Positions 37,470 through 53,501 of a stretch of DNA of 64,000 nucleotides are shown here, in pieces. The notes under the pieces were generated by a model. The model was not told the origin of the DNA. It ran no database searches and saw only the letters and a list, made by a program, of their open reading frames with translations. This DNA is from Eriocheir sinensis (lineage: Eukaryota > Arthropoda > Malacostraca > Decapoda > Varunidae): contig NC_066516.1 in assembly GCF_024679095.1 (NCBI RefSeq), positions 6,524,681-6,588,680 on the forward strand, read 5' to 3'. Position 1 is the first letter of the stretch. Each line of letters opens with the position of its first letter. Made by a program: the position numbers and the translations under genes.

Positions 37470-39525
37470 AAAACTGTCCCCATGAAGACTACGAGAACAA
37501 ATAATGCATTACTACCCAAGTTCGACGGGGGATAAATTTAAAGAAGAGAAATTACAACTTGGTAAAGGAAAACAGCACTGATGAGACACGCGAACAGTAC
37601 CATCAAAGCCTCAGAGCTTGCAGAACTCTCATTCGACAACGTAAACGCGATTATGAAAAGCAAATTGCGCGCGAGGCCAAGTCCAATCCGAAAAAGTTTT
37701 TCACGTATATAAGAACCAAAAAGAAGACAAAAAGCAATATCGGTCCCCTTAAAGATGAAAATGACGTACTAATTCAGGAAAGCAGACAAATGGTCGAAAT
37801 TCTCAACAAAAACTTCGCATCTGTGTTCACGGTCGAGAACACCCAGTCCATACCCGAGGGAATCATGCCACTAGAAATTGGCGCAATTGACGAACGGAAC
37901 GTGCAAAAGTATCGAACCAAATAAGTCCACCGGACCCGACGACTTGTCACCCAGGCTGCTCAAGGAACTTCAGCAGCAAATCCTCAAGCCACTCACCGCC
38001 ATCTGTAATCTGACACTACAACAAAACAAAGTTCCCGAAGACTGGAAACAAGCGAACGTAACACCGATCTACAAAAAGGGAAACAAAAGCGTGGCCTTAA
38101 ACTACAGACCAATCAGCCTGACCTCAGTGGCAGGAAAAGTTCTCGAGAAGATCATCAGAGAAAAACTCGTTAAGTTCCTCGAAGACAACAACATAATTTC
38201 CGATGCTCTGCACTGTTTCAGGAACAAGCGCTCATGCTTAACCAACTTACTGGACTTCTTCCAAGGTATCTATGAAAATTGTGATAATCATATCCCCAGT
38301 GGTGTTATATATCTAGACTTTCAAAAAGCCTTTGACAAAGTGCCACATGAAAGACTCGTCAAGAAACTTAGGTCGGCGGGGTTAGGCGGCAATCTGACAG
38401 CGTGGATCAAGGACTGGCTCACTGGAAGAAAACAGCGAGTTGTACTTAACGGACAGGCCTCCGAGTGGCTCCTGGTCACAAGTGAAGTGCCACAGGGGTC
38501 AGTGCTGGGACCCATACTCTTCATCATATATATATCAGCGACATAGAACTAGGATTAAAATCCACTCTTTCAAAATTTGCCGACGACACTAAGGTGGGTG
38601 GGAAGGCCCTCACGACAGCAGACTTCGAAATTATCCAGAGAGACCTGGACCAGATCACTCAGTGGTCAGAAAAATGGCAGATGTCCTTCAACACTACCAA
38701 GTGTAAGGTAATGCATATCGGATCCAGAAACAGGAACCACACATACCACATGGGTGGCGAAGCACTACAGGTAGTGGAAGAGGAAAGAGACCTCGGGGTC
38801 ACCATCAGTAGTGACTTGAAACAAACAAAACACTGCAAGTCCGCTTGTAAGAAAGCCAATACAATGCTTGGGTTCATAGCGAGGAACTTCGAATACAAGA
38901 CGCCGGGAGTTATGTTATCCTTGTACAATTCGCTGGTAAGGCCCCACCTGGAATACGCCGTGCAATTCTGGTCTCCAAATTACAGGAAAGACATTGAATT
39001 ACTTGAGAGTACAGCGCCGCGCCACGAAGATGATACCATCACTGAGGACAAAGCCCTATGAAGAGCGACTCGAGCTACTCAGCCTCTTTACGTTGGAAAA
39101 GAGACGACTGCGGGGAGACATGATACAAGTCTTAAAGTACCTGAACAAGCTCAGCAACGTTGATCACTCCAAATTCTTCACGCTACAAACTAACCTGAGG
39201 ACAAGAAACAATGGAAAAACAACTCAAGCAAAGCGATGCAATACCGACATCGGCAGGAGTTATTTCTAGAAACAGAGTTATTCGCCACTGGAACAGCCTT
39301 CCTGCAGAAGTAGTTAGCGCAGAGACAATCAACTTCTTCAAGAAACGCATCGATCGGCACTTTGCTGCATCGGGAGTGAACTGAATGTGTCCTGGAGGAG
39401 GTACACAAGTGCTTTAATCCTTCCCGCAAGCCACTTCCGTGGCTGACGGATTGATAAAATCACTAAAACAGGCAGCCTTGTAATGAGCCAACAGGGTTTC
39501 TGCTGCCTGCCCGTCTATGTTCCAT
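37470..39525 (+). pseudogene. CR1-like LINE, 5'-truncated, ORF2 with at least two frameshifts
   Basis: The plus strand carries the ORF2 linker (REQYHQSLRACRTLIRQRKR) and RT with STGPDDLSPRLL, NYRPISLTSVAGKVLEKI, YLDFQKAFDKVPH, VPQGSVLGPILF, KFADDTKVGG (catalytic FADD) and CKVMHIGSRNRN. It continues to the C-terminal NSLPAEVVSAETINFFKKRI. Frames change near 37915, 38540 and 39010, and a TAG interrupts SYF*NR at 39267, so it cannot make a full protein. No endonuclease is present. The 3' end reads CCCGTCTATGTTCCATGTTTCC, the short terminal motif shared with the minus copy at 40806. Confidence 0.9.
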
Positions 39526-40805
39526 GTTTCCTTCTCCTCCTTGTCCTCCTCCTCCTCTCTCTCCAGTATTTCTCCTTATCGTTTGTATCACATCTCTGAC
39601 TTCCTTCCCTTTTATTCATTCCTTTTCTCTTATCTTATCTCTTTTCCTTTCCTTTCCTATCCACCTCTCCTCTTTTTTCTGGTTTCTCTTCTCACCTCTC
39701 CTCACTCCTCTATTATCTCCTTTTTCTCTTCCTTTACTCTCCTCTTTTCTTATTTCTACTCCTCTCCTTCCTCTTCTCCTTTCCTCTCCTCTCCTCTCCT
39801 CTCCTCTCCTCTCCTCTTCTCTTCACTTCTCTTAACATAACCTTTACTTTCCTATCCTCTCCTCTCCTCTCCTTTCTCTCCTTTCCTCTCCTCTCCTCAC
39901 CTCTTATCTACTATCTTCTCTTTTTTCTCAACCTTCCTCCTTCACTTTTCTCATTTCTCCTCTCCCCTCCTTCTTCCTCTCCTCCCTTCTCCTTCCTTCT
40001 CCTTACTTCTGAGGTCAGGTAAGGCTAGGCAAGGCAAAGGGGAGGGAGGAGGGGAAGGGGAGAGCATTCACGTTGGTTACCTGGTCAGCTACTTGGCGGT
40101 GGACAGGTGTCGGTGGCGGGATTAGTCCTTAATGCATTTCCTATGTGGCCGGCGCGTGACTGTCAGCTTTAGGCTACAGGATGGTTGTGCCTGAATAATT
40201 AAAGACTCTAATGGAGAAGTGACAAGGGCCGAAGACACGAAGACGAGCACCGAGGCCACGCGCACCTAACCTAACCTAATCTAACCTAACCTAACCTAAC
40301 CTATTACCTTTTAATGGAGAGGTGACCATGTAAAATTAGGCTTATTTTTTTTTACAGCAAAGGAATTAGCTCACGGGTAAAAACAAACAAACAGACAAAC
40401 AAAAAAGTGTGCTGCTCACCCAAATGAAACTGTAAAGAGAGGGCATTTTCGGAGGCTGTTAGGAGGGGGGGGGCGGGTAGAGGGAGGGATGGAGGAAGGG
40501 TAAGAGATAGAAGGAAGAGAAGATGGGTTTGGGGAGGTAAAAAGACGGAAAGAGGGAGAGGGAAGGAAGAGTAAGGGAGGGGAAAGGAAGGAGAGGGTAA
40601 GAGATGATATATGCTTGTGATGAGTTTAGAAGGAGTCTTGAGTAAGTGGCAAGAGTGAGGATGATTTTGAGTCTCTAGAATGAATGATAAAGCTTTCTTC
40701 CATCGTTGTTTGTCATGTTATTCTTCTAATTCATGTACCTTCCGCCCCATCATGCCTGTTCCTCAAGTACCTAGTGAGGGGGAGAGCGTGAGGAGGAGGA
40801 GGAAA
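39526..40805. repeat. Polypyrimidine tract to 40015, CCTAA patch at 40264-40306, purine tract at 40465-40600
   Basis: C/T-rich sequence includes a CTCCT run at 39784-39825. About 43 bp of CCTAA repeats lies at 40264-40306. A stretch near 40350-40440 (TTTTTTTTACAGCAAAGGAATTAGCTCA) matches the 3' tail of the three-copy LINE family (compare 4885-4910), so it is a short LINE tail remnant. The purine-rich block at 40480-40610 resembles 33410-33520. Confidence 0.7.
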
Positions 40806-41345
40806 CATGGAAAACATGGACTAGCAGGCAGCAGAAAGCCTGTTGGCTCATTACTATAGTCCGGCAAATTTTAAGTGGCGGCTCTGACGTAGACAGCCCG
40901 CTAGACACTGGTGCTATGTCTCCAACTGACCTCGCGCACCGTGCCTTTCACACCCTTCTCTCTCTCTCTCTCACTTCTCTCTCTCTTTCTCTCTCAACGT
41001 TGCCACACAGCTTCCCCAACAGTGTGCCAGTTGCTCTAACTGCTTCGCATATTCTGCCATTTTTTGGTGTGTGTCTGCCATACAATGTCAGCCATATGGC
41101 ACAATTATGTTAAAATATGGAGACAGACTGTACCTATATATGGAATGCCATGACCGTCAAATAAATTTTGATGTGAGTCATGCAGGTGAAGGGTGAGGTT
41201 CCGCTTGGGCCAAGGAGTGGGGAAGGAGTGGTCGCTAAGAACACTAAAATATTACACTTTGACCTTATTTCCACATCACCAAGGTAAAGAGTCTTGGTGC
41301 GTTTTTTAAGAGGTTTATCATTATTATTATTATTATTATTATTAT

Positions 41346-41397
<52 letters not shown>

Positions 41398-41450
41398 GCA
41401 TTGTCATTGTCGTGCACAGAATGAGAGAGAGTACACACTTTTCGCGCACA

Positions 41451-41490
<40 letters not shown>

Positions 41491-41992
41491 CACGGTGAGC
41501 GAGGTCAGTTGGAAACGTGGCAACAGGGTCTAGCGGGCTGTCTACGTCAGAGCCGCCACTTAAGATTTGCCGGACTATAGGCTGCCTGCGTTCAGTGATT
41601 TAATCAATCCGTTTGCCATAGGAGTGGCTTGCAGGGAAGGATTAAAGCACTTGTGTATCTACTCTTGGGAACGTTCAGTTCACTCCCGATGCAGCAAAGT
41701 GGCGATCAATGCGTTTCTTGAAGGAATTGATGGTCTCTGCGCTAACTACTTCTGCAGGAAGGCTGTTCCAGTGGCGAACAACTCTATTCGAGAAATAACT
41801 CCTGCCGATGTCGGTATTGCATCGCTTTGCTTGAATTGTTTTTCCGTTGTTTCTTGTTCTCAGGTTGGTTTGTAGCGTGAAGAGTTTGGAGTGATCAACG
41901 TTGCTGAGCTTGTTCAGGTACTTAAAGACTTGTATCATGTCTCCCCGCAGGCGTCTCTTTTCCAACGTGAAGAGGTTGAGTCGCTCGAGTCG
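40806..41992 (-). pseudogene. CR1-like LINE 3' fragment interrupted by a MITE
   Basis: The minus strand from 41992 encodes LNLFTLEKRRLRGDMIQVF, TLQTNLRTRNNGKT and SYFSNRVVRHWNSLPAEVVS and stops near 41675. The 3' untranslated part then continues to 41580, is split by the MITE at 40857-41577, and resumes at 40854 down to 40806 (ACATGG..). The sequence agrees closely with the plus copy at 37470-39525, including its 3' end. It is 5'-truncated at a GGA-rich tract. Confidence 0.88.
40857..41577. mobile_element. 721-bp MITE with 50-bp terminal inverted repeats and TA target site
   Basis: 40857-40906 and 41528-41577 are inverted copies with one mismatch, starting TAGTCCGGCAAATTTTAAGT. TA flanks each end (40855-40856 and 41578-41579), as expected for Tc1/mariner-type insertion. 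The host sequence on both sides is a LINE 3' region whose uninterrupted form is at about 39475-39495, and the flanks rejoin to it with only a base or so of difference, so the insertion limits are firm. The interior has CT-rich sequence, an (ATT)n tract (41318-41397) and CA/GA tracts, with no transposase. Confidence 0.88.
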
Positions 41993-42744
41993 AGTCGGAG
42001 GAGGAGGAGGAGGAGGAGGAGGAGAGAAAGAGGAGGAAGAGGAGGAGGAAGAGGAATAGGAAAGAGAGGGAGAGGAATGGGGAAATGCAAGATGCGGAAA
42101 CAGAGCAGGAGGAGGATGGGTAGTAGTAGTAGTAGGAGGAGGAGGAGGAGGAGGACGGTGACAACGACGACGGAGGAAGGAGGACAGGAAGAGGGAAGGA
42201 GAGAGTAAGGGAGGGGTGTGAGGGAGTGCCAAGCTGATACATATTCCACAGGCACTCTCGGCACTGCTCCTAAATCCCTCCATCATTGTGTAGGGTGATG
42301 GGGAACGAGGAGGAGGAGGAGGAGGAGGAGGCGGAGGAGGAGAAGGAGGCTTAAGGATGAGCGGATGAAAGCATTTGCGGGTGAGTGACAAATAAAGTAA
42401 GAGGAGCTTTGGCAAGGTGCGAATGATGGAGGAGGAGGAACACAAACACAAAGTAACACAAAGGAAGAACAAACAACAGCAGACCTGATGATCCTTACGA
42501 GGCTGTTTGTGACAAGCTACACTAACTATCTAATCAAAGGTGGAAGATGAAGGACAGCAAAGGCGAAGGCTCCTCCCCACCCCCCCATCCCTCCAGCCAA
42601 AGCTGGCAGGAAAGGAAAAAGAACCATGCAACATGGAAAAAACTGCATGGAAATTATGTAGGAAAGAGGAAAGAACTACCATTACTGCTACCACTAACCG
42701 GGCGATAAAAACAGACAAGGACACCAGTATTCAAAGAACTTAAC

Positions 42745-43480
42745 GTTATTACGACAATGAGTAATATCTTAGTTGCTGGTTGGATTCAAAATACCTGTCT
42801 AATCTATTCTTGAAGGCCGTAACTGTTGTACTATCAAAGACATTACAGGGTAGAGTTCCAAACATTAACGACTCGATTGAAGAAGAAGTGTTTGGCTTCG
42901 TGCGACGAGAATCTTTTACCACTTATCTTCAAATTGTGATTTCTTCTTGTTCTATTTGATCGATCAATTGTGAAGTAATCTTCCACATTAATATCACTGA
43001 ATCCTTTAAACATTTTAAACACTTCTATTAGATTGCCTCGCATTCTTCGTTTTGATAGGCTGAATAAATTTACTTCTTTCAGCCTTTGTTCATAAGATAA
43101 ATTTCTCAATCTAGGAATCATTTTTGTTACTCTTCGTTGAACCCGTTCTAGCTTTTCTACCTCTTTTCTGTAATAGGGAAACCAAAACTGTACACAGTAC
43201 TCTAGACGGGGTCGAACCAGCGAATTATACAGTTTTAATATTACTTTTTCCGATTTATTATTAAAGACTCGTCCGATGAAGCCAACCAATTTGTTTGCAG
43301 TTTTAACTACCTCTGAACAATGGTGACCGGGCTTTAAATCGCTTGATATAGTGATTTCAAGATCCTTTTCTTTACTTACTGGAGAAAGTTGTTGGCCATT
43401 CATTACGTACTGAACGCGATTGTTATTGTTTCCGATGTGTAACACTTTACATTTGTCAACGTTAAATTTCATTTGCCATT
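42745..43480 (-). pseudogene. CR1-like LINE RT 3' fragment, second subfamily
   Basis: The minus strand encodes MKFNVDKCKVLHIGNNNN, SLVRPRLEYCVQFW, RVQRRVTKMIPRLR, SKRRMRGNLIEVFK and FFNRVVNVWNSTL. It stops at 42843, then has a short frame-shifted tail (VFDSTTVTAFKNRLDRYF). It begins within the RT after the FADD motif, so it is 5'-truncated. It is clearly different from the 37470 copy at protein level. GGA-rich sequence follows its 5' edge at 43497-43590. Confidence 0.88.
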
Positions 43481-44338
43481 GATTGGTCCTATGTGGAGGA
43501 GGAGGAGGAGGAGGAGGAGAAGGAGGAGAGGGAGGAGGAGGAGGAGGAGGAGGAGGAGGAGGAGGAGGAGGAAACGGAGGAGGAGGAGGAGGTTGGTGAA
43601 GGTGCGAATGGGCGGTAGGTAGTTGGGGTCCTGGATAGGGGCATGTTGTAGTATTGGGGAGGAATTGGGGAGTGGGGAGGAAGATTGATCGGTTTAGGAT
43701 TAGCGTGGCTCATATAAGGGGGGTTGGGGGGTTGGGAGAGGTTGGAGGCAGCAGGGAGTGAGTGAGAAAGGGTGAGAAAAGGGTAAGCAGAGCGTCATAG
43801 AAAGGGGGGGGGGGAGGTAAGAGGCATCAGGGTAGTTTTGTGTGAAAAGGGTGAGAAAAGAGAAAATGTCATCAGGTGCAAACAGCGCTTTCACTTGTGT
43901 TCCCAGAAAAGAAGATATCCACCTTGATAGATAATGACGTTCCGCCGCCTGACTCGGCTCAACTTTCATCGCGTTCATTGAAAAAAAGCCAAAAGGGCGT
44001 CCGTCAGGTGCACACACGCTGCCCCGGCGGGAGCGGCGCGGTGTGGCGTGCTGGACGTGTTGATAAACTCTTTATGAAGATCAAAGGCGGCGAACTTGTG
44101 GTCCAGCGTTCCCAAAGCGCCAGAGTTTGTTTTTGTTGAGCCTGAACCATTGTCCTGGTGCTGAGTGCCTCTGGCCGCGCCGGAACCCGAGCCCTTGCTA
44201 ACGAGCAACGATTGATTATATAGTTAGCTATGAAAAAACGATAAATATTTATGTGAGCTGTTCATTTTGACAAGTGGATAGGTTTGGTGGGGGGTAAACT
44301 CAGGGAAGAGTTTAGATTCTTTAATTTCTAACGTTTCG
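43481..44338. other. Purine-rich and unassigned DNA
   Basis: 43497-43590 is a GGA tract and 43590-43870 is G-rich. 43870-44220 is of balanced composition, and short open frames on both strands overlap there, but nothing is recognisable. Confidence 0.5.
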
Positions 44339-44542
44339 GCTAAGAAGCCATCCTTAGAGAAACTGATACACTGGGCTGAAAACACATTATTTATATCAAC
44401 ATACAAAATTTCCTACTTAGCATCTGCATAGGGTATTGCCTACCTGACGATCCTTTCCGTGTACCTGACCTGAGGGCTAATCTAGCGCCATTATCCGCCC
44501 ACCTGACGAACCCTTCCCTATGATTAGAGACCTCTCTTGTTG

Positions 44543-45523
44543 GGTGCTACTTTGGCTTGTTATCTACGTGTCATGAATCTACTTTGGCATGATATCTACA
44601 CTTACATTGCGATCTACGTCTCTTGAATCTACTTTGTTATGCGATCTACACCTTATATTACAATCAACACGGTACAAGAACAAGGAAAACACTTCTCTTC
44701 ATTGGTTTCGAGAGAATGTGTGGTACAAGAACAAGGAAAACACTTCAATTCATTGGTTTCGAGAGAATGTGTGGTACAAGAACAAGGAAAACACTTCTTT
44801 TCATTGGTTTCGAGAGAATGTGTGGTACAAGAACAAGGAAAACACTTCTCTTCATTGGTTTCGAGAGAATGTGGTACAAGAACAAGGAAAACACTTCTCT
44901 TCATTGGTTTCGAGAGAATGTGTGGTACAAGAACAAGGAAAACACTTCTCTTCATTGGTTTCGAGAGAATGTGGTACAAGAACAAGGAAAACACTTCTCT
45001 TCATTGGTTTCGAGAGAATGTGTGGTACAAGAACAAGGAAAACACTTCTCTTCATTGGTTTCGAGAGAATGTGTGGTACAAGAACAAGGAAAACACTTCT
45101 CTTCATTGGTTTCGAGAGAATGTGTGGTACAAGAACAAGGAAAACACTTCTCTTCATTGGTTTCGAGAGAATGTGTGGTTAGAGAGCCTGAAGCATGAGT
45201 GGAATGTCTGTTTGAGTGTTGAAGCTCCGATCCCTCTTCCACACGGTATAAAAACAAGGAAAACACTTCTCTTGGTTTCGAGAGAATGTGTGGTTAGAGA
45301 GCCTGAAGCATGGGTGGAAGGTCCAGTCCCGAGTCAACAAGGTACATATAGCAACAGCACACTTCATTCCGCCACAGACATCATTCCAGACAGCTTCGGT
45401 ATGTTATCTATAGTTTGTTACCTAATTTCTAAAAATTCGTATAGTGTAAATATTTTTTCCTTGTAGATATCAAGCCAAAGTGTGGTGTAGATATTTTTTG
45501 CTTGTAGATAACAAGTAAATGCT
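44543..45523. mobile_element. 981-bp non-autonomous element inserted in the Penelope left arm, carrying a 51-bp repeat array
   Basis: TCTCTTGTTG occurs directly on both sides (44533-44542 and 45524-45533), and the Penelope palindrome resumes exactly beyond it, so the insert limits and a 10-bp target duplication are supported. The ends carry subterminal inverted phrases: CTTTGGCTTGTTATCTAC at about 44550 and GTAGATATCAAGCCAAAG at about 45464, plus GTAGATAACAAG at about 45503. There is no transposase. A 9-11-bp duplication would fit Mutator-like elements, but the ends do not let me name the superfamily. Confidence 0.65.
44671..45176 (+). repeat. 51-bp tandem array, ten copies
   Basis: GGTACAAGAACAAGG begins copies at 44671, 44722, 44773, 44824, 44873, 44924, 44973, 45024, 45075 and 45126. 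Eight units are 51 bp and two are 49 bp (loss of one GT). Copies are nearly identical, implying recent expansion. A partial copy follows at 45246-45295, then GGTTAGAGAGCCTGAAGCAT is repeated at 45177 and 45293. Since 51 is a multiple of three, open frames of about 100-275 codons appear on both strands and should not be read as genes. Confidence 0.95.
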
Positions 45524-45716
45524 TCTCTTGTTGTTAGGGGCCGCCTCTATAGTCTTTCTCATTCTTTTTATCTTAATTTTTATGGCTTCCCATTTTGCAG
45601 TTTGTTCCTATAGGCTTTTCTGAGTGAACTGACGTCTTGTGTTTTAAAACATCCCTCTTATGTTCGGTTATCCTTTTCTTCAGTCCTCTGCCTGTATCTC
45701 CTATGTATTCTTAGAG

Positions 45717-46008
45717 GATGTATGTATGTAGAGGATGTAAGAAAGAATACATAGGAGAAACAGGCAGAGGACTGAAGAAAAGGATAACCGAACATAAGAG
45801 GGATGTTTTAAAACACAAGACGTCAAACTCACTAGTAATGCATATAGATAGTTGCAATCACCTGCCAAAATGGGAAGCCGCCAAAGAAACTAAGATAGGA
45901 TTAAAGAAAAGAATGAGAAAGACTATAGAGGCGGCCCTTGTAACAACAAGAGAGGTCTCTAATCATAGGGAAGGGTTCGTCAGGTGGGCGGATAATGCTG
46001 CTAGATAA
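45717..46008 (+). CDS. GIY-YIG endonuclease domain of a Penelope-like element (3' end)
   Basis: The frame from about 45718 gives YVCRGCKKEYIGETGRGLKK and RITEHKRDVLKH, then SNSLVMHIDSCNHLPKWEAA, ending at AR plus TAG. The paired Cys, YIGETGR and the Arg/His of RITEHK match the GIY-YIG nuclease that cuts target DNA for Penelope-like retroelements. The GIY half of the motif is replaced by the CxxCxxEY context usual in this family. Only about 95 codons remain with no RT upstream, so it is a fragment. Confidence 0.8.
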
Positions 46009-46203
46009 GCCCTCAGGTCAGGTACACGGAAAGGATCGTCAGGTGGGCGGATAATACCGCCAGATTAGCCATCAGGTCAGGTAAACGGAAAAGGATCGTC
46101 AGGTAGGCAATATCCTATGCAGATGCTAAGTAGGAAATTTTGTATGTTGATATAAATAATGTGTTTTCAACCCAGTGTATCAGTTTCTCTGATGATGGCT
46201 TAG

Positions 46204-48370
<2,167 letters not shown>

Positions 48371-48458
<88 letters not shown>

Positions 48459-49686
48459 CATGAAAATACGCTGTTTCATTAAAACAGATATCGTGATTTG
48501 TTCACGGCTAAATCAGTGTGTGTTCAGTGAATGCTGGGCAGCAGCTGTCGCGTCCTTCAGCCGCGTCCTCGCCCCGCCGCCCGGCGCCCGGCGAGGGCCG
48601 CCGCCGCCTGTCCGAGGCCTGGGGAGTCGTCCGCTTTAAGTGCAGGTGTGCGCCTTGCTGGCCGTGGCGGCGCTTCCCGTCCATGAATCACACTCTTTAT
48701 TCAAATGGCGCGGCCCACCGCTCGCCCAGGCGCCACGGCTGTATTAATATTGCGTGAGTGCGTGGCGGCGCGGGGCCGGGTGTGGATGCGGCGGCAGGTG
48801 TTCCTCGCTCTGTTAATTGAGAGCTTGTCCATTTTTGGGGTCTCTGCCCACACGTCCGTCAGCCTGAATAATTTTCGTCAACTCCTTTGTATTCGGAGTT
48901 GTGGTGGTGGTGTTGATGGTGGTGAGGATGATGATAGTGGGTATGGTGATGGTGTCTGTGGTGGTGGAGAGCTGGTGGTGCAGGCTGGGACTGGTGGTGA
49001 TGGTTTATGTTTAGACGCAGGTTGCAGGCTGGTGGTGCAGGCGTGTGGTGATGATTGTGGAACGTTGGCGATGTCGTTGTTGTTGTTGTTGGTGGTGGTG
49101 GTTGTGGTGGAGGTGATGGTGTTGGTGGTATTGGTGTGGGTGATTCATTCCATAGCGGTGATGGTGGAGGCTGGGGCATAATTTCCATTACCATCATCAT
49201 CATCCTTTCCTTTCCCTCGTCTTTCTTGTTCTTCTTCTTGTTCTCCTTGTTTTGGTAATACAACATAATGGTGGTGTTGGTGAATGGGGTGATGATGATG
49301 CACTGTTAGAATAGAAGAAGGGAGACAGTGGTGATTATAGTGCTGCTGTTTCTAGTTGTGGTGGTGGTGGTGGTGGTAGTGGTGGAAATCGACAAGGCGC
49401 GGTGGTGGAGCGGGTGTCAGGCATAACATAGGTCATCGTCATCATTACCTTTTCACCCCAACACCTGACCTCACACATGGGAAAAGGAGTCGACAGGGAA
49501 AAGGACTGACCCTGACTCTTTTCCCTCCGTTCCCTCCCTCCCCTCCCTCCTTCTCTTCTCTCCTTCCCTCCCTTCCTCCCCTTCCCTTCCCTCTCTCCTT
49601 CTCCTCCGTCCCCACCCTTGTTGATGTTCATTCACCTGCTCATTCGTGTTCGTCTGTCTACCTGTCCTGTTCTCGTTCTCGTTTCT
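48371..49686. other. (TA)n, then a CpG-rich block and GGT-rich DNA
   Basis: (TA)n spans 48371-48452. 48545-48640 and 48745-48800 are strikingly GC- and CpG-rich, unlike the surroundings, and might be an unmethylated promoter or first exon, but no gene model follows. GGT/GTT-rich sequence spans 48900-49180 and purine/pyrimidine tracts 49335-49620. Confidence 0.55.
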
Positions 49687-49740
49687 ACAACAACAGACAG
49701 GTAGGAAAGCTAATAAGCTTTCCTACCTGTCTGTTGTTGT
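49687..49740. repeat. Perfect 25-bp inverted repeat with 4-nt loop
   Basis: ACAACAACAGACAGGTAGGA..CT at 49687-49711 is exactly reverse-complemented at 49716-49740 around AATA. The loop is too short for a typical miRNA precursor. A small transposon end-pair or a replication fold-back event could produce it. Confidence 0.9.
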
Positions 49741-50592
49741 GTTGCGGCGTCTGTTTAATACATGTGTTTCATTGTTGTGTTGTTGCTGGTTTGTATTTCT
49801 ACGTTTCTAGTTTGTTCTTTTTATTCTTTTTTTTTTGTAGGTCTTGGTAATGGTAGGTTGGGTTGCGTGTTGTTTGAGTTGTTTGCATTGTTGTTTTTGT
49901 TATTATTATTGTTATTGTACTTATTCTTATTGTATTTATTATTGATATTTATATTACTATCCTCCTCTTTTTACTCTCCTCCTCCTCCCTTTCTTCCTCC
50001 TTTCTTTATTTATCATAATCTTCATCTTCCCCCTCTTCATCCTCCTCTTTCTCCTCCTACTCATCATCATCATCATCATCATCATCATCACTATAGCAAC
50101 TTGTATCGTGGCCTTGCTTAATTAAATTTCCTCGAACATTACTTTATTTTTTTTCTCGGTTTCAATTTCCTTTTTATTTTAGTTTTGGCAACACGCGTCT
50201 GCCCGTACTTATGCTCCAGACGCCATTCTGGTTTTCCTGCTAGCTTGTTTTTTTTTGTGTGTTTTGTGTTGTGTGAATGCTTTCGTACACGCACACTAGC
50301 TTTCTCTCTTCTCTCTCTCTCTTTATCTTCCATTCTTTCTTTCTTACTTTTTTTCTTTCCTTTTTTCTTTCTTTCTCTCCCTCTTTCTTTCTTTCTCTCT
50401 CTCTCTCTCTCTTATAGTCATCTTCATATTTTCCTTCTCTTATTCTCTCTATTTATTTTCTTACATTATCCTATCTTATACTTTCACACTTTCAATGTCT
50501 CATACCTTCATACTTTCCTTTTCATTTTCTCTCTATTAATTCTTTTACATTACTATAAAGTCTTTCTCTATTAAATTCTTTTACATAAATAC
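49741..50592. repeat. Pyrimidine- and T-rich DNA with short SSRs
   Basis: ATT patches near 49895-49960, CAT/ATC at 50060-50090 and CT/CTTT tracts at 50300-50410. No gene seen. Confidence 0.7.
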
Positions 50593-51145
50593 CTAAAAAA
50601 AGTAGGTCCAAATTAGCTTGCTGTATAAGTTGCGCTGAGCGTACACACGTAGCCTACCTGTCACCTGATTGGCTGTTGATACATATAGATTGTATCCACC
50701 AAATACAATGATTGAGATAATCATTACCTGTATTCAGTAATTATTGAGTATATTTTTTTTATGTGATTATATTTGGTATGCCTATGTGAATGAGCTATGT
50801 AGGAAATAATGACGGAAAGTGTGCGTTACTTTATAGATAGCCTACTATCATCGCCTTCAGTGCTCGTTTTGCAGGGCCCGTTCTCCCTTGAAAACTTGCA
50901 GTATTATGATTGTACTTTGTTTCTTAAGTGATGTCATTGATTGTTTAAGTAGAGTGTCGTTATTTAATTAAGTTTCGAATATTTTTTTAATCATGAAAGA
51001 AGCTAGATTATCTCAATCATATATATTTGGTACGTGTCTTTGATACAATCTATGATGTCATCAACAGAAAGGGGGGCGGAGCTTAGCCAGAATGGGGGAG
51101 GGGCTTCTCGGTGCAAATTGGCCAAGCTAATTTGGACCGACTATA
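50593..51145. mobile_element. MITE with about 110-bp inverted ends, related to the 40857 element at its tips
   Basis: The left arm GGTCCAAATTAGCTTG (from 50604) pairs with CAAGCTAATTTGGACC near 51124-51138. Further in, GATTGTATC and AAATACAATGATTGAGATAATC pair with GATTATCTCAATCATATATA and GATACAATC. The right tip CTATAGTCGGTCCAAATT resembles the CTATAGTCCGGCAAATTT tip of the 721-bp MITE; the left tip is degraded (TAAAAAAAGTAGGTCC). No transposase. The target duplication is uncertain, possibly TA. Confidence 0.7.
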
Positions 51146-53395
<2,250 letters not shown>

Positions 53396-53468
53396 AGTCT
53401 ATTCAAACGAAATGTTCCTCTGGAGTCAAGGCGGCATTTGTCAGGCCTCACTTGATTGGCCAGATTCG

Positions 53469-53501
<33 letters not shown>

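Noticed and set aside
44589..45466. Frames of 190-275 codons on both strands
   Set aside because: They follow the 51-bp tandem repeat; the same peptide phrases switch frame at the 49-bp units.
49687..49740. microRNA precursor
   Set aside because: A perfect stem with a 4-nt loop is unlike typical precursors.
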